Assembly: GCF_042100115.1 (NCBI RefSeq)
Contig: NC_091276.1
Span: 496,001-560,000, forward strand
Length of the DNA stretch: 64,000 bases
Source: Alternaria dauci
Lineage: Eukaryota; Ascomycota; Dothideomycetes; Pleosporales; Pleosporaceae
Reading direction: 5' to 3'
Below the pieces are notes generated by a model. It worked only from the letters and a program-made list of their open reading frames with translations. It made no database searches and had not been told where the DNA came from. Position 1 is the stretch's first letter, and the number at the start of each line of letters is the position of its first letter. Shown here one piece after another: positions 10,990-21,933 of the stretch. Position numbers and translations under genes: made by a program.

Positions 10990-12315
10990 CTAGAGACTTT
11001 GCTTCCAAGCGAGTATGTTCTTGCGTTCTTCCATGAGCGCAGCATCTCCCGGTTGCGAACGGATTGCGGCATCGATGTACATCAATGCGCGATCTGCATT
11101 CTGAGAATTTGCTTCTAACCTCATGAATAGCGCATAACGATATCGCAATTTAGCGAGATGCTGAACAGATGGCTTATACTTGTAGCCGGATTTCCAGAAG
11201 CCTTCTTTCATCGCCCGAACAGCACCCATCAGCGCACCTTCAGCCAGAATGTCGGAACCAAACGAGAACGTCTGCATATTGCCGATCTGAATGTGGGCAA
11301 TGTTGAGTTGCATCAGGAAATATAGTGGGGCAATTTGCGAGGCGAACTCATCACCTCCACGGCGAACCAGATTTGGCCAAGAACTAGACTGATGCAACCC
11401 TTCGAGCTCGTAAACAGCATCCTGCCAGCCAATACAAGCCTCCTGGGTGTCTCCGTCTTTGAACATTTGTGTATACTTGTCTTTCTCTGCCGCGAACTGT
11501 GCGAGAACCAGTGCAGGGTTGGAATATCGGTCTTCGGCGAGACTTTGACGTACAGCAACTGCCAGGGCACTGTCGACGTGGCCTTTGATTTCGACAGACT
11601 TGTATCCATACAGTTTGGCCATGAGAGGCTTGAACAGTGTTTCCTGCGTCTGTTTGGTGAAGAGACTGGCGAAGGTGGGCGATAATGTGTTGCCTTGAAC
11701 GGAATCTAAGACCGGAGCCATAGTAATAGATATTCTTACTTTATCGATGAAGCTTGGATCGTGTAACTGTCCGTCGTTTAATGCTTCGCAAAATCTTTCA
11801 ATATCACTGTGAAGAATCATAGCCGCGACGGGTTCACGTAGACCATGGGGGTCATTGTAGCTATCATGGGAAGTAGAGGCTTTGCGCGGGGTTTTGAAAC
11901 CGATGTGCACACTAAGCACATATCCCTTGAATTTGTCGACGACCTCTTTGTCAATCGCGATCATGCGAATCGCCCGCCCCATCAGAGGACCTCGCATGGG
12001 AAGACCTCGCGACGACGTGATCTTGACGAAGCGGTTGCTCTTGACCATGACATCATAAGCCTCGCGATATGTTTCCTTGGATGTTCGTAGTATGTTGGCT
12101 TCGACATGATGTTCCGCAAGATCCTCAGTGAAGAAAGATGAGGTATTTTTTGTGGTTGGTGGTGGCTCGAAACTGCAAAGCAGAATACGATAGATCTTGT
12201 TGCGTATCTGTGGTTTTGCAAGTCAGCGCCAGATATGTGGAAGAAGATTGGGCATATCTACCTCGCCAGGAAGGTCACGGAAGGGGAACGGACTCGATGA
12301 CGCCGCAGTAGCCAT
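10990..12315 (-). CDS. 2EXR-domain protein, array copy 3, 423 aa
   Basis: Exons 12315-12262 and 12207-10990 flank a 54-bp intron (GTAGAT donor, CTGAC branch, CACAG acceptor). The first exon encodes a short Ala/Ser-rich start and FPFRDLPGE; the second continues IRNKIYRILLCSF, giving the 2EXR signature. The rest shares with copy 1 the motifs YDVMVKSNRFVKI, FKGYVLSVHI and GFWKSGYKY, with a helical C-terminus ending in an Asp-rich TPR-like repeat (RALMYIDAAIRSQPGDAAL). It is intact, unlike its neighbour copy 2. The function is unknown. The three genes share orientation and order, so they probably arose by tandem duplication. Confidence 0.78.
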
Positions 12316-12656
12316 CGTAGTTTTAGCCAGGCCTGGGGTTGTGCCTGAATACAAGAGTGTACGTGAATGAAGTTGCGTTTCAAAGATTCTCTATACGCTC
12401 CGTATATGTTTGATACGTTTTTAAGAAGCTGATGGTTGGGAAAGAGGCTTGTAGGAGAGTTGAGGTGTGCGGCGCGGGGAAGTTGTTGAGCTAAATTAGG
12501 GTTTGACGCTAAAACGCGAAGACATGTGACTTTAGGAAAGGAGCCTCGACGCGTAATACGCTTAGATTTCCATCCAACAAGTGGTCGTGTTCATCCTTCA
12601 ATGACTACTTCTATAACGCCGATGACAACGTCACGCAGAGTGGTGCATCGCATCTA
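12316..12656. other. Intergenic, no gene seen
   Basis: Upstream region of array copy 3 and downstream of the second O-methyltransferase. No coding signal is visible. Confidence 0.5.
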
Positions 12657-13789
12657 CTAGATCGGCGCCATCTCAACCACGGCTGATTCTGTCTTATCAT
12701 GCCTCGCCACTGACACGATCTTCAGCCCAGCCTTCGCCGCAAGCTCACCAAATGCCTTCTCACTGCGCACCTTGCCGCCAATATTCAGGATGAACATATC
12801 GACGGTGCTAGTATACACGCTTGGCTGTTCAGGACGCAGATACTCAGCAATCAGCACCCGCGAGTCTTCCGCGCAAGCCGCGCGCACGTTCTTCAGGATC
12901 TGAAGGGCTTCGTGGTCGGACCAGTCGTTCAGAACACGACGGATGTAGTACACAAGGGCACCTAGAGCGGTCGGTCAGTTCATTCTGGAAATGGTGTATC
13001 GCGAGAACGCCCGATTGCCATACCTTTAGTAGGTTGTTCTCCGAAGATGCTGGACCCAATCTTCTTGACCGGTCCTAAAACAGCGGAATCCTTGTGCTCT
13101 GCCACCGCCTCGTCAATGACATGCGGCTGATCTTGCAAAACACATCTGGCTGCTGGAATCGCTGGTGTCTCCTGCAGAATATCTTTCAACGCCTGTCCTT
13201 TACCTCCGGCAACATCAACAATAAGCTCCCTCTCCCCATCCCCTGCAGCATATGTAGCAACCCAGCTAAAATCGTATACTCCAGTGACCGGAATGTCGCC
13301 ATCGATCGCCATCGCGCCATTCATCTTCGTCGCCAGACCTGGAATAGCCGCCATGATCTCGTACGCCGTCTTGTCAGGCATGCCTAGCGCAAATCCACCC
13401 GGCGACCGATTCGACCTAGGCGGCTCCGCGAGCCCATTCTCCGCGAAATACGCCGTCCACCGCGTCGTTGGTCCCATAAAGAAGTCGAAGAGATACGAGT
13501 AGAATTGCGCGACGCGCGGGTCTGTGAAGGCCTTGGACGAGGGTGAATGGGCCACGTGGCCGGGTGCCGGCGATGTCAACACACCGATGGAGAGGAGGAA
13601 AGCAGCGAAACGTTCGATGAGTTTGTAATCTACTTTCAGCTTTGCTGTAAGGTCTTCGAGAGAGATACCCTCATCCGGAATGGCATCGAAGATGCCGTGC
13701 TCGACGAAGACACGCATTACGCCCATTTCAGCCATGGACGCAAAGTAACGGCCGACGGGCGTCTCCGCCAGAGAGAATTCGGAAGCCAT
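12657..13789 (-). CDS. SAM-dependent O-methyltransferase (COMT type), 356 aa, unusual active site
   Basis: Exons 13789-13024 and 12961-12657 join across a 62-bp intron (GTATGG donor, CTGAC branch, CTAG acceptor). The ATG of MASEFSLAE was used because the longer frame begins at TTG. The N-terminal helical domain (GRYFASMAEMGVMRVFVEHGIF) is followed by SAM motif I VDVAGGKGQ and the C-terminal methyltransferase fold. Where COMT enzymes have LHDW with the catalytic His, this protein reads LNDW (Asn267). The rest of the motif (SDHEALQILKNVR) is conserved, so this is not a frame error. It may use another base, methylate an already acidic hydroxyl, or be impaired. It shares only family-level similarity with the other cluster OMT, so the two are not a recent duplication. 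Confidence 0.87.
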
Positions 13790-14012
13790 GGTTGGGTACT
13801 GGTTGTATAGATAGATGGATGGCACAGGAAACAAGAAGATGGTCTGAAGAATGCGGGACTGTGCGAGGCCGTTATATATATCGTACGTCTACGAAGCCAA
13901 GAACCCATGCACGGTAATCAAGACTACCCAACTTACCGACTCCGAGTAGGACGCTTACACGGCACTAATTCGGTGTTGATGCTCTAACACACAACCTTAC
14001 TGGACTCAAGGT

Positions 14013-15104
14013 TTAGTACGCGATCATCGAGCCACTTGTGACAGCACTCGTCTTCCCAAACGCGTCCCGTACAAGCTCCTGGGCCCAATTCGGCCACCCT
14101 TTCAACCACGATATTGGCGCGCCCCAGCTAGGAATGAAAAGCTGCGCACCACGTTTGCTAATAACCTGCTTTACAATGACCTCCGCAACCTCCTCCGGCT
14201 TCATCATAGTCTCAAGAATCTTTGGATCCTGGCCGCTCTCCAATATCATGTTCTCAATCAATGGTGTGCGCACAAAGGCTGGGTGTGCAATCGTAGTTTT
14301 GACACCGGACGCTTTATACCAGATCTTCAACTCACTCGTTAGACCCTCGTGGAACGACAAGGCCGCGGTCTTAGTCGCCACGTAGTCCGCATTCGCCGAG
14401 TTCGTTAGGAACGAGTTCACACTCGCAACCGTCACGACGTGGCCTTTGTTCTTCGCTACCATGTCGGGGACGAACTGCTTGACTAACCGCCAGTGCGAAA
14501 GAATGTTTACATCGAAGATTCGGCTGAGGAACTCGCTTGGGGTCTTCAGGATGGTGTGAGAACCCGTAATACCGGCGTTGTTGACGAGAATTGATGGATG
14601 GCCAAGGTCGTTCCGTATCGTGTCTGCTGTTTCTGCTATTGCTATCGGGTTGGAGATGTCGCACCGGAAGTACGTCAGCAGGTTGTTTGATGCGAATGCA
14701 CTGGGTGCGCCCTGCACGTCGAGCACTGCTACCCGGATCCCGTGGGACGTGAGAGCCTCCGCGATGGCTCTACCGATTCCGCTGCATCCTCCGGTGACGA
14801 CTGCTATCTCAGAGGACCAGTTCCAACCGCTTCCCGCGCATATCTGCCAGTTATTCGTGGCCCACGCGTTTAGCGCTGCGTTGATCTTCCTGGTCACTCC
14901 GACAGTAACCAGGAAGCCGAGTAGTCGAATTAGATTGGGTGGGTCAATGATTCTGGAGAAGGATGTTGCTTCCAATGCGTCTTGCCATGTTTGTTCCGGG
15001 GTGTAGAGCAGCAATCCGAAAATAGGCCCGGTGATGATGGGCTGGAACGCGCATTTGGCGAGAAGGGCTAGCCCTTTGAGAGGGACTTCCAGGAGTGCAG
15101 GCAT
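14013..15104 (-). CDS. Membrane-associated short-chain dehydrogenase/reductase, 363 aa
   Basis: Single-exon SDR. An N-terminal extension of about 110 residues with hydrophobic stretches (LKGLALLAKCAF, LIRLLGFLVTVGV) precedes the Rossmann domain, as in microsomal retinol-dehydrogenase-like SDRs, so it probably sits on the ER or lipid-droplet membrane. The cofactor motif is TGGCSGIG, followed by DV at the end of beta-2, NNAG, the catalytic Ser in VASVNS and the YVATK active-site Tyr and Lys. The ATG of MPALLEV was chosen because the frame upstream begins at TTG. The reaction is NAD(P)H-dependent reduction of a ketone or oxidation of an alcohol. It is divergent from the next SDR gene, so the two may share a promoter and act in the same pathway. 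Confidence 0.88.
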   Translation of the reverse strand: MPALLEVPLKGLALLAKCAFQPIITGPIFGLLLYTPEQTWQDALEATSFSRIIDPPNLIRLLGFLVTVGVTRKINAALNAWATNNWQICAGSGWNWSSEIAVVTGGCSGIGRAIAEALTSHGIRVAVLDVQGAPSAFASNNLLTYFRCDISNPIAIAETADTIRNDLGHPSILVNNAGITGSHTILKTPSEFLSRIFDVNILSHWRLVKQFVPDMVAKNKGHVVTVASVNSFLTNSANADYVATKTAALSFHEGLTSELKIWYKASGVKTTIAHPAFVRTPLIENMILESGQDPKILETMMKPEEVAEVIVKQVISKRGAQLFIPSWGAPISWLKGWPNWAQELVRDAFGKTSAVTSGSMIAY

Positions 15105-15541
15105 GACTTTTCGAGCGAATTGGTAAAAGAAGACGGACAAAATCCAACAGCTCCTTCCTTTGAAGCTTGAATGTCACGATGCGAGTCGCACGCTAGTATG
15201 GAAGGCCCACTTGATTGGCTAGGCGGTAATCCGGCGGCTTTGGGGAACTTCTGGATGCGACTCGAGGTCCCTCCGACTAGGCGAAAACTCGGTGGCTCTT
15301 GCGCTCACCGACACAACCCAGGATCCCGCGATCTCCCTGTTGTAAGGTTTGGGTGAGCAGGATAATGACGACGTGGTCAACTGCTGCAGGGCTGGCGAAT
15401 ACGACACAGGGCCTTTTCGACCCACACATCGAGACACTTCAATGTCTAGGGCTTACCGCTGCAACTAAGATCACAGATATTGTAAGGTACTCCGACAGTG
15501 GACCATGAAAAACAATTCCGCATACCGATACACCAGTCAAC
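15105..15541. promoter_or_regulatory. Divergent promoter region between the two SDR genes
   Basis: The 437-bp spacer lies between start codons of two divergent cluster genes and so must hold both promoters. I could not identify a specific binding site in it. Confidence 0.45.
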
Positions 15542-16620
15542 ATGTCTTCATGGGACCCAATCCGCAGCCGCCTCATCTTCCAAAGCGGCATAGGCTTCAT
15601 ATACCGCCAACTGTTCATGCACCCCCCTCCAATCGCAGCACACGTCAAGCTTGATGGCCAGACAGCCATAATCACCGGATCGAATACCGGTCTAGGTCTC
15701 GAAGCAGCACGGCAGCTTCTCCAGCTAGATCTTTCTCGGCTGATACTAGCCGTCCGGTCCCAAGCCAAGGGCGACGTCGCAGCAGAAGCCCTGCGCATTG
15801 AGTTTCCACACGCTCAAATCGAGGTCTGGATCTTAGACATGGAAGATCCGGATTCTGTCTCTGCGTTCGCCATGAGATGTCAGAGTCTGGGCAGGATTGA
15901 CATCGTCATTCTCAACGCTGGTGTGCAGAATAAGGACTGTGTCGTCTCGGCCAAGACAGGAGAAGAGCAGACGTTCCAAGTCAACTACCTCTCAACAATC
16001 ATGCTAGCTGTGCTTCTCTTGCCGATTTTGAGATCAAAGAGCGGTCTGGCTGGAAAGCCAGCTCGGCTTACGGTGGTGACATCTACGACTGCATATTTTG
16101 CGGACTTTGATCACGAGAAGCCAATCTTGCCCCAGTTTGACGAGAAGTACGATCCTACGAAGTGGTATGCGCGCGAGAAGTTGCTGCAAATGATTGTTCT
16201 AAGAAGACTGGCAACGCTGATTGACCCGGACGAAGTGATCATCAACACAGTCTGCCCGGGGTTGGTAGGAGAGACGGAGATCTGGCGTACCATCAATACT
16301 AGTGCTGTCCTGAGATTTATGTTCTTGGTGTACTTTGCTTTGTTCGGCAGGAGCTTGAAAGAGGGCGCGAGCACGTACGTTCATGCCGTGGCTGTCGCAG
16401 GACGAGAAAGTCATGGAGGTTTCTTGAGCGAGTGGGGAGTACGCCCGTGAGTTAGAGTCCACTTGAAAGCGCTTCACCCAGTCTTTGCTGACATTGTGCT
16501 AGATACCCTGTTCTCATGTATTCAAAGCGCGGTGAGGATCTACAAAAGAAGGTTCTCATCGAGACCAGTAACATATTGACATCCTTGAATGTCTCACATG
16601 CTCCAATGCATGATTTCTAG
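15542..16620 (+). CDS. Short-chain dehydrogenase/reductase, 340 aa
   Basis: Exons 15542-16446 and 16503-16620 are separated by a 56-bp intron (GTGAGT donor, TGCTGAC branch, CTAG acceptor). Without the splice the protein would stop at WGVRP; with it the C-terminus reads YPVLMYSKRGEDLQKKV, typical of this fungal SDR subfamily. The cofactor motif is TGSNTGLG, followed by LDMEDPDS, LNAGV and the active-site YAREK with Ser in TSTTAYF. It belongs to the WWOX/retinol-dehydrogenase-like group of classical SDRs common in fungal biosynthetic clusters. The likely reaction is ketoreduction or alcohol oxidation of the polyketide or an intermediate; the substrate is unknown. Confidence 0.88.
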
Positions 16621-16755
16621 TCAGGAGAATGGAAGCCTTTGGTGTTCATCGGAACGTTCCGACACGGAATACACACCTGTATGTTTTCAAGCGGAGCTAC
16701 GTCCTGCTCTCATCCTGCACTACAATTGTAATTCTACACGACTGATCGTACAATT

Positions 16756-18353
16756 CTATCTCAACCTTTCTTGCCTGAGACTGAGTCTGACATGCAAAGG
16801 CGGGTGCACGTAAGAAGCGCGCACACGTTGATCATGCCATGACTTCTCGTACCACTCGCGATCCACGAGCTCAAGATCATACTTCCACAGTAGCCGGGCC
16901 ATTATCTGTTTTATCTCAGAGTGCGCCAGATTTTGACCAATGCAGCTGCGTTTCCCGGTCGAAAAGGGCTGAAATGCCACCTTCTTATCCCCGGCGAAGC
17001 GCGAATCTCCAAGCCAACGCTGGGGAGCAAAAACTTCCGGCTCGGTGAAGTTGGCAGGGTTGTGGTACATTGCCCAATGCCAGATGTCCACACATGTTCC
17101 TCCAGGAAGGAAGTGTCCCCCAACGACCTCGCCATGGCGCTGAATAAGCCGCGGTACAGAACCCACAGCGGCTGGGTAGATACGCAGGGTCTCGTCTATG
17201 ACGGCTGTAAGATACTTGAGACGCTGCGCGCTGAGGAGTGTGATCTGTTCTTCACTATCGAAAGACGAGTCAATCTCCTCTCTGAGCTTGGTGAGCACCT
17301 CTGGGTGGGTGCAGAGTAGGTAGGTCGCCCCAGTGAGAGCGAGCGCAGTCGTTTCGGATCCAGCCACGACGAAGATGCTCGCGTTATGGCAGATTGCTTC
17401 GAAAGAAAGACCTTCTTTTCCCTTCGCATGGTCAGACTTCATACCATCAATGAAGTCCGGCCGAGTAGGTTCCAAAGCCAAACGCTTCGCCACCTGGGTA
17501 CGCATGAACGTATTATGCCTCAGAATGATCTTCGCAGCAAGGACCTTGACAAGCGGACCCACCATCGCCTCCAACAATGGATACGCCCGCCGAAAATGCG
17601 CCATATCATGCTGCGCGACGAAGAACTCCAGGATCGTCGCGATCCATGGGTGAAAGTCCCCCCGCTCCAGGTTCCCAAAGGACTCGCCGAAGCTGAGGTC
17701 GCCAATAATGTCGAAAGAGAAATAGTTGAACCACTTGGCCAGATCAAGGGGTCGCTCCTTTGCACAGTGTTCTTCGAAGCAGCTGAAGAGGTTGTTGACA
17801 TGGTGGCGAATAATGTGCTCCTGGCGCTGCATGCCCTGCGCTGAGAATCCTGGGGCTATCAGTTGGCGCTGATGCGTATGCGTATCCGTATCGGCTCCGA
17901 TGATGCCTGATGCGACTTCGGCTACGAAGCCTGGGTGCTTGAGGTTTTCTAGCTGGTTGGGCTTACGGTGTCCGTAAACTTCTTTCCATGCTGTTGCGTG
18001 GAGACATGATACGGAGTTTGGGCTTGTGCGAACGACACCACCGTACTTCTGGTGCAACGCAAGGATTTGTTTGTGTGGCGTACCAGACCAGGACATCAAC
18101 AAGAGCGGTATAGGCGATATAGACCACAAGAAAGGTCCCGGCACTTTCTTAAGCGGGCTGAAGTACAGATTGTAAATGGCGGTACACAATGTGTGCACCA
18201 AGGCCTTCGACGTGGATTAGTGGAGGTGTATCTCGCATGGTGTTTGCTTGGGTCTATTACCACGCATATAGCTACTTCTATGACTATCCATGTCGAGGAG
18301 AGCTCATCATATCTCGCGATCCTATAGATGAACCATCGCGTCGCGAGTTCCAT
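16756..18353 (-). CDS. Cytochrome P450 monooxygenase, 513 aa
   Basis: Exons 18353-18261 and 18204-16756. The 56-bp intron (GTAATA...GAAG, CTAAT branch) is chosen because it joins two halves of a single transmembrane helix (WIVIEVAICV + ALVHTLCTAIY). This is followed by the hinge NLYFSPLKKVPGP, as expected for an ER-anchored fungal P450. Family landmarks are the I-helix AGSETT, the K-helix ETLR, the PERF-like FAPQRW and the heme loop FSTGKRSCIG with axial ligand Cys452. The enzyme would use molecular oxygen and electrons from NADPH-P450 reductase to hydroxylate or otherwise oxidise a small molecule. It is convergent with the second SDR gene, with only 135 bp between their ends. Confidence 0.9.
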
Positions 18354-19194
18354 CGCGCGTACGTGAAAGCGCGACTGTCGTGAGAACCAATTCGATATGC
18401 GCAAGGAAAGTGTATGTAGCCAGCTCCAACTCCTCTAAGCATGGGATTGGTGGGTATATCTGCTTAGTAGGTATCTAGTAATTGGACACTGGTATTTGCT
18501 GACCGGTAGTCCTCATCCGAAAATATCGTCTTGCGTATGCGATGGACGAAATGCGGAAGTTGTTGGTATCGGATTCCGAGGCGCGAGGCACGGCTCCACA
18601 AAGGTGTACTACTGGGCCATGATTCCACCGAGTACGCTGTCGAACATCTGCGCGGCACTTTCCATGACCTGTCTGCTTGCGGGTCGTAAGCTACCTGCAT
18701 TGCTCCACTGCAGATGCATGATACTGCCCGGATACCCTGGTTGTTGATTGAACAGTTGTTGTCCCTTCAACTCGTTGACGGCCATGAATGCCAGTCAAAC
18801 TAGGAGATTAGTTCCGGTAGTCAGCAGCGGTCTGTGGCATCATGCCAGGCTCTCGGCAGATTTCTCGTATTACACCGCTGACTATCCTGGTACTCATGCT
18901 AACCATGGCTTGCGAGTCAGGCGGTGGGTACCTGAGCTAGTGTGGATCCTGAATCGGAGCCGGGGGTTCTATCGGAATCGGAACGTCAGGTAAAGAGTGC
19001 CTGGGGAACCTCGAAACCGTGACGATAAGGACGGGGCCCGGATATCAGATGCTAACGCGTCCTAACGCCACTAGAACTTTGAGAACACCACATTTCGATG
19101 AGTATGAGGGTGTTGTGTCTTGTATGCAAGTTGAATAGATTCATCGCGATGTGTCTAGTGTATGAAAACATTTGCATCCTTTCTAATCCAAGCG
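18354..19194. other. Intergenic, no gene seen
   Basis: Upstream region of the first P450 and downstream of the second. No frame longer than 100 codons and no family signature was seen. Confidence 0.5.
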
Positions 19195-20799
19195 CTAAGC
19201 AACATTTTTGCAACGCGGAATGAACGTACAAACCACGGCCTCAGCGGGCTTAAGGTTAAGCTCAACCTTGATCTTCATCTCTTCCGTGCCTTTGTCTCCA
19301 TCGCCATGAAGTCCACACCACTCGACCCTCTCAAACTCTTGGAGAAGTCGCACGAGGATATACTGGATCTGGAAACGACCGAATACTCGGCCAGGACACT
19401 GGCGTGGCCCAATACTAAAGGGTAGGTAGTCACCGTACTTTGGCGACCAAGTGTCCCATCGCGAAGGGTCCCACACATCGGCATCTGCGCCGACCTTGGC
19501 CTTGTTGCGCTGAAGGCCTGCGACTGAGTAGACAATGATTTGTCCTTTTGAAACCGAGATGGGATCTTGCCCATCAGAACCGCCGCCGACTGGTAGAATC
19601 GCGTTGCTTCGAGCCTCTCGGATGTTGAGGCCGAGCGGGTGGTACATCCTCATGGACTCTTTGACTGTGTTGGCTAGGAGGTCTAATTTCCTCAGTTGAG
19701 CTGTTGTGGGAATCGCATCCATGCCGATATGCTCTTCGATCTCTTGCTGGAGTCTCTTCCACAGTGCTGGGTCGCGGGCCAGGTGGTATATCGTCCACGT
19801 GGTGAGGATAGCACCCGGATCCTTGGACGCCATCAGGACTGCTATGAGTTGGCCTCTGATGAAGTATCGGTCGTTTGGATGCGTGGCGACCAGATCCTCA
19901 ACAAGATTGAACTCCTTCTCCGTCTTGAGATCTGTTTGGTTGTTGATTGGCAGGGCCAGAGTCTTTTCGATGAGGTCATTGATGTAACGCGTTAGTTCGC
20001 GATACGCCTTGGGTGCAAACAGCCAGTCTGGAAATAAGTTTGCAAGGCGGCCGAAGAGTAGACGGTTGGTGTTGTATGTCAGTAGATCTTCCATGGCTTT
20101 GCGGAAAGGCTGTTGGTTCGCGGAAAGTGAGTTTGTGGATTCTCCTAGGAAGACTTGGCTCACTAGGTCGAGTTGGAACCTGTCGACCACATCGTACACA
20201 TCGACCCTGTTAGGCGAGCTTTTGATCAATTGGAGAAGCTTTTGCATATGTCTCTCGGCTACAGGAATGTCGTCCGGACGGACACGAGAGACATGCGGCT
20301 CTAATTGCTCCCTGCTTGTCTTCCACAAAGCTCCATCCGCTAAAGCTGATATCAGTAACTGTGTTGTGCAATTCCAGATACCACACTTACTTGTGAAGAC
20401 GGAATCGCCCAGTATACTGCTGAACACATCATGTGGTGTCTGTCCCTTGGCAAAGTCCGCGAATTGATCTGCTTGGATAGCCTTGATGTTCTCCGCTCTG
20501 TCGGTGATGAAGATATCACCGCCTAGTAGATTCATTTCGATTGTACGACCAGGAGTATTGAGGATTTCGTCGCATACGTATTCAACGAATGTGTTTGAAT
20601 GTAGACGTGTTACGAGTTTCCAAGCCATATCCAGTCCGAAAGGCAGTTTGTATGGTATGCGCGGAGCATGCGGAATCGATGACTTCGACTTCTCGCCATT
20701 GTTGAATCTAGATGTCAGGACTAAGAGAAATATGATTGTAACGACGCCATATAGAAGCAGTTTTGAGGAGTCAACCTCCAAGGACGTTAGGATGCCCAT
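19195..20799 (-). CDS. Cytochrome P450, CYP52-like, with atypical I-helix, 517 aa
   Basis: Exons 20799-20391 and 20339-19195. The 51-bp intron (GTAAGT, TACTGAT branch, TTTAG) is a multiple of three and stays open, so a simple frame reading would wrongly insert 17 residues. Splicing restores SVFTTDGALWKTSR, the usual block before helix C. An N-terminal membrane helix (LLLYGVVTIIFLLVL) anchors it in the ER. The heme loop is FSIGPRQCPG with Cys451 as ligand, and ESMR is the K-helix motif. General similarity is to CYP52-type alkane and fatty-acid hydroxylases. The oxygen-activation motif, usually AGxDTT, reads ASKDPG here: the acid (Asp310) is kept but both threonines are lost. It is divergent from the PKS gene and probably co-regulated. 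Confidence 0.88.
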   Translation of the reverse strand: MGILTSLEVDSSKLLLYGVVTIIFLLVLTSRFNNGEKSKSSIPHAPRIPYKLPFGLDMAWKLVTRLHSNTFVEYVCDEILNTPGRTIEMNLLGGDIFITDRAENIKAIQADQFADFAKGQTPHDVFSSILGDSVFTSKCGIWNCTTQLLISALADGALWKTSREQLEPHVSRVRPDDIPVAERHMQKLLQLIKSSPNRVDVYDVVDRFQLDLVSQVFLGESTNSLSANQQPFRKAMEDLLTYNTNRLLFGRLANLFPDWLFAPKAYRELTRYINDLIEKTLALPINNQTDLKTEKEFNLVEDLVATHPNDRYFIRGQLIAVLMASKDPGAILTTWTIYHLARDPALWKRLQQEIEEHIGMDAIPTTAQLRKLDLLANTVKESMRMYHPLGLNIREARSNAILPVGGGSDGQDPISVSKGQIIVYSVAGLQRNKAKVGADADVWDPSRWDTWSPKYGDYLPFSIGPRQCPGRVFGRFQIQYILVRLLQEFERVEWCGLHGDGDKGTEEMKIKVELNLKPAEAVVCTFIPRCKNVA

Positions 20800-21495
20800 C
20801 TTCGTAGTTGCCTGCTTTCTAGTTGGAAGTTCGCATTGACGAAAAGAAGACGATGACCTGTGCTTGGTGGGGGATGGCGATCTTTGGTAGTGAGTGGTTT
20901 CGCAAATCTAGACGGCTACTGCTCGGTCAATGGCAGGTAGCCAAAGACCTCAGACTGTAAGAGACGCCATAAGCACGTATCGCGTAGCCTGAATCTGAGG
21001 CCAGACCTGCCGAGACCCTATATGACAAAATCCCGAAGTGAATCCGGGCGAATTCGAGAAACCCTGCTTCGAGCTGGCAGGTATTCACGCTCACCACCGC
21101 GAACATCCCCGGACCACCACTTCCCACGTTGCCGGCATACCAGCGCCATCGCATAACCAACCAGTCTAGATTCTGACTCAGAGAACTCGTGATCCGGTCT
21201 CCACGGCACGCGCGCGCGCAAAAACTAGAAGGTGAAGCTGGTGCGCCGGAGTGTCTTTCGGGTTTTTCCAAAGTTCTTACGTAGCTCGGCACGGGCCCCA
21301 GCCACGCGCTAGTTTGTGCGGTGAAGCTTGTTATCAGCCCCATGATTATTCGACGGCTGCTGCAACTAACAATAAGGCAATTATGCTCGTCTGGTCCGCG
21401 TATCTTACATCGTCTCAAACACTCCGAACCAAAAAGACCCGAAGTCAAATACCGACATGGGGTGCCTGCACCCTTTACCTGCATGTGGCCCTAGA

Positions 21496-21640
21496 AGTAT
21501 CACCGTAGGCTAATAACTCGGGCCTACTTGGCCGTTAACTCATGGAACAAACCGTTCGAGTAACAACATCGAATGCGCGTATTCTCGTGTTCGCAAGTGT
21601 TGCTCTTGCAGTATCACCGTAAGCTAACAGCTCGGACTTA
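21496..21640 (+). repeat. 31-bp direct repeat in PKS promoter (two copies)
   Basis: Copies at 21496-21526 and 21610-21640 match at 26 of 31 positions, and all five differences are transitions. The shared core begins AGTATCACCGTA and includes CTCGG. They lie about 410 and 295 bp before the PKS ATG, with 114 bp between starts. Confidence 0.6.
21519..21534. promoter_or_regulatory. CGG-N10-CCG, candidate Zn2Cys6 binding site
   Basis: Inverted CGG and CCG triplets are spaced by 10 bases (CGGGCCTACTTGGCCG). The site overlaps the end of the first promoter repeat copy. Homodimeric Zn2Cys6 factors bind this architecture, and Put3 of yeast uses the same spacing. The link to the factor at 1-766 is a guess. 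Confidence 0.35.
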
Positions 21641-21933
21641 GTCGACGTTCCAGATGAGGTAAAAACGCTTTGGCCATGACATTATTCAGGAACCAACTCG
21701 GTCTGTCTACGCGACCGAATGTTGACGCGAGGCTGCCCTGTAGTCTTCGGCGCGTCGTCGAGTGTACTTTGGTATTTAGTATAGATATGTCGATGTTCGT
21801 GTGATGGATTAATTTTGTTGAATATCCAGATTCTCCAGTATCTGCCACTGTCTTTTACAGCGCTTCACAAACCTTACCTTGATACCTAGAAGCATTTGGA
21901 TTTAGCGAGAATCACATACCGTATACCGCAACC

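Larger units (their letters stand above)
20800..21933. promoter_or_regulatory. Divergent promoter region of the second P450 and the PKS
   Basis: This 1.1-kb spacer holds the promoters of two divergent cluster genes. It contains the direct repeat and CGG-N10-CCG site listed separately, and a TATA-like TATAGATAT about 150 bp before the PKS start. No coding gene was seen. Confidence 0.5.
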
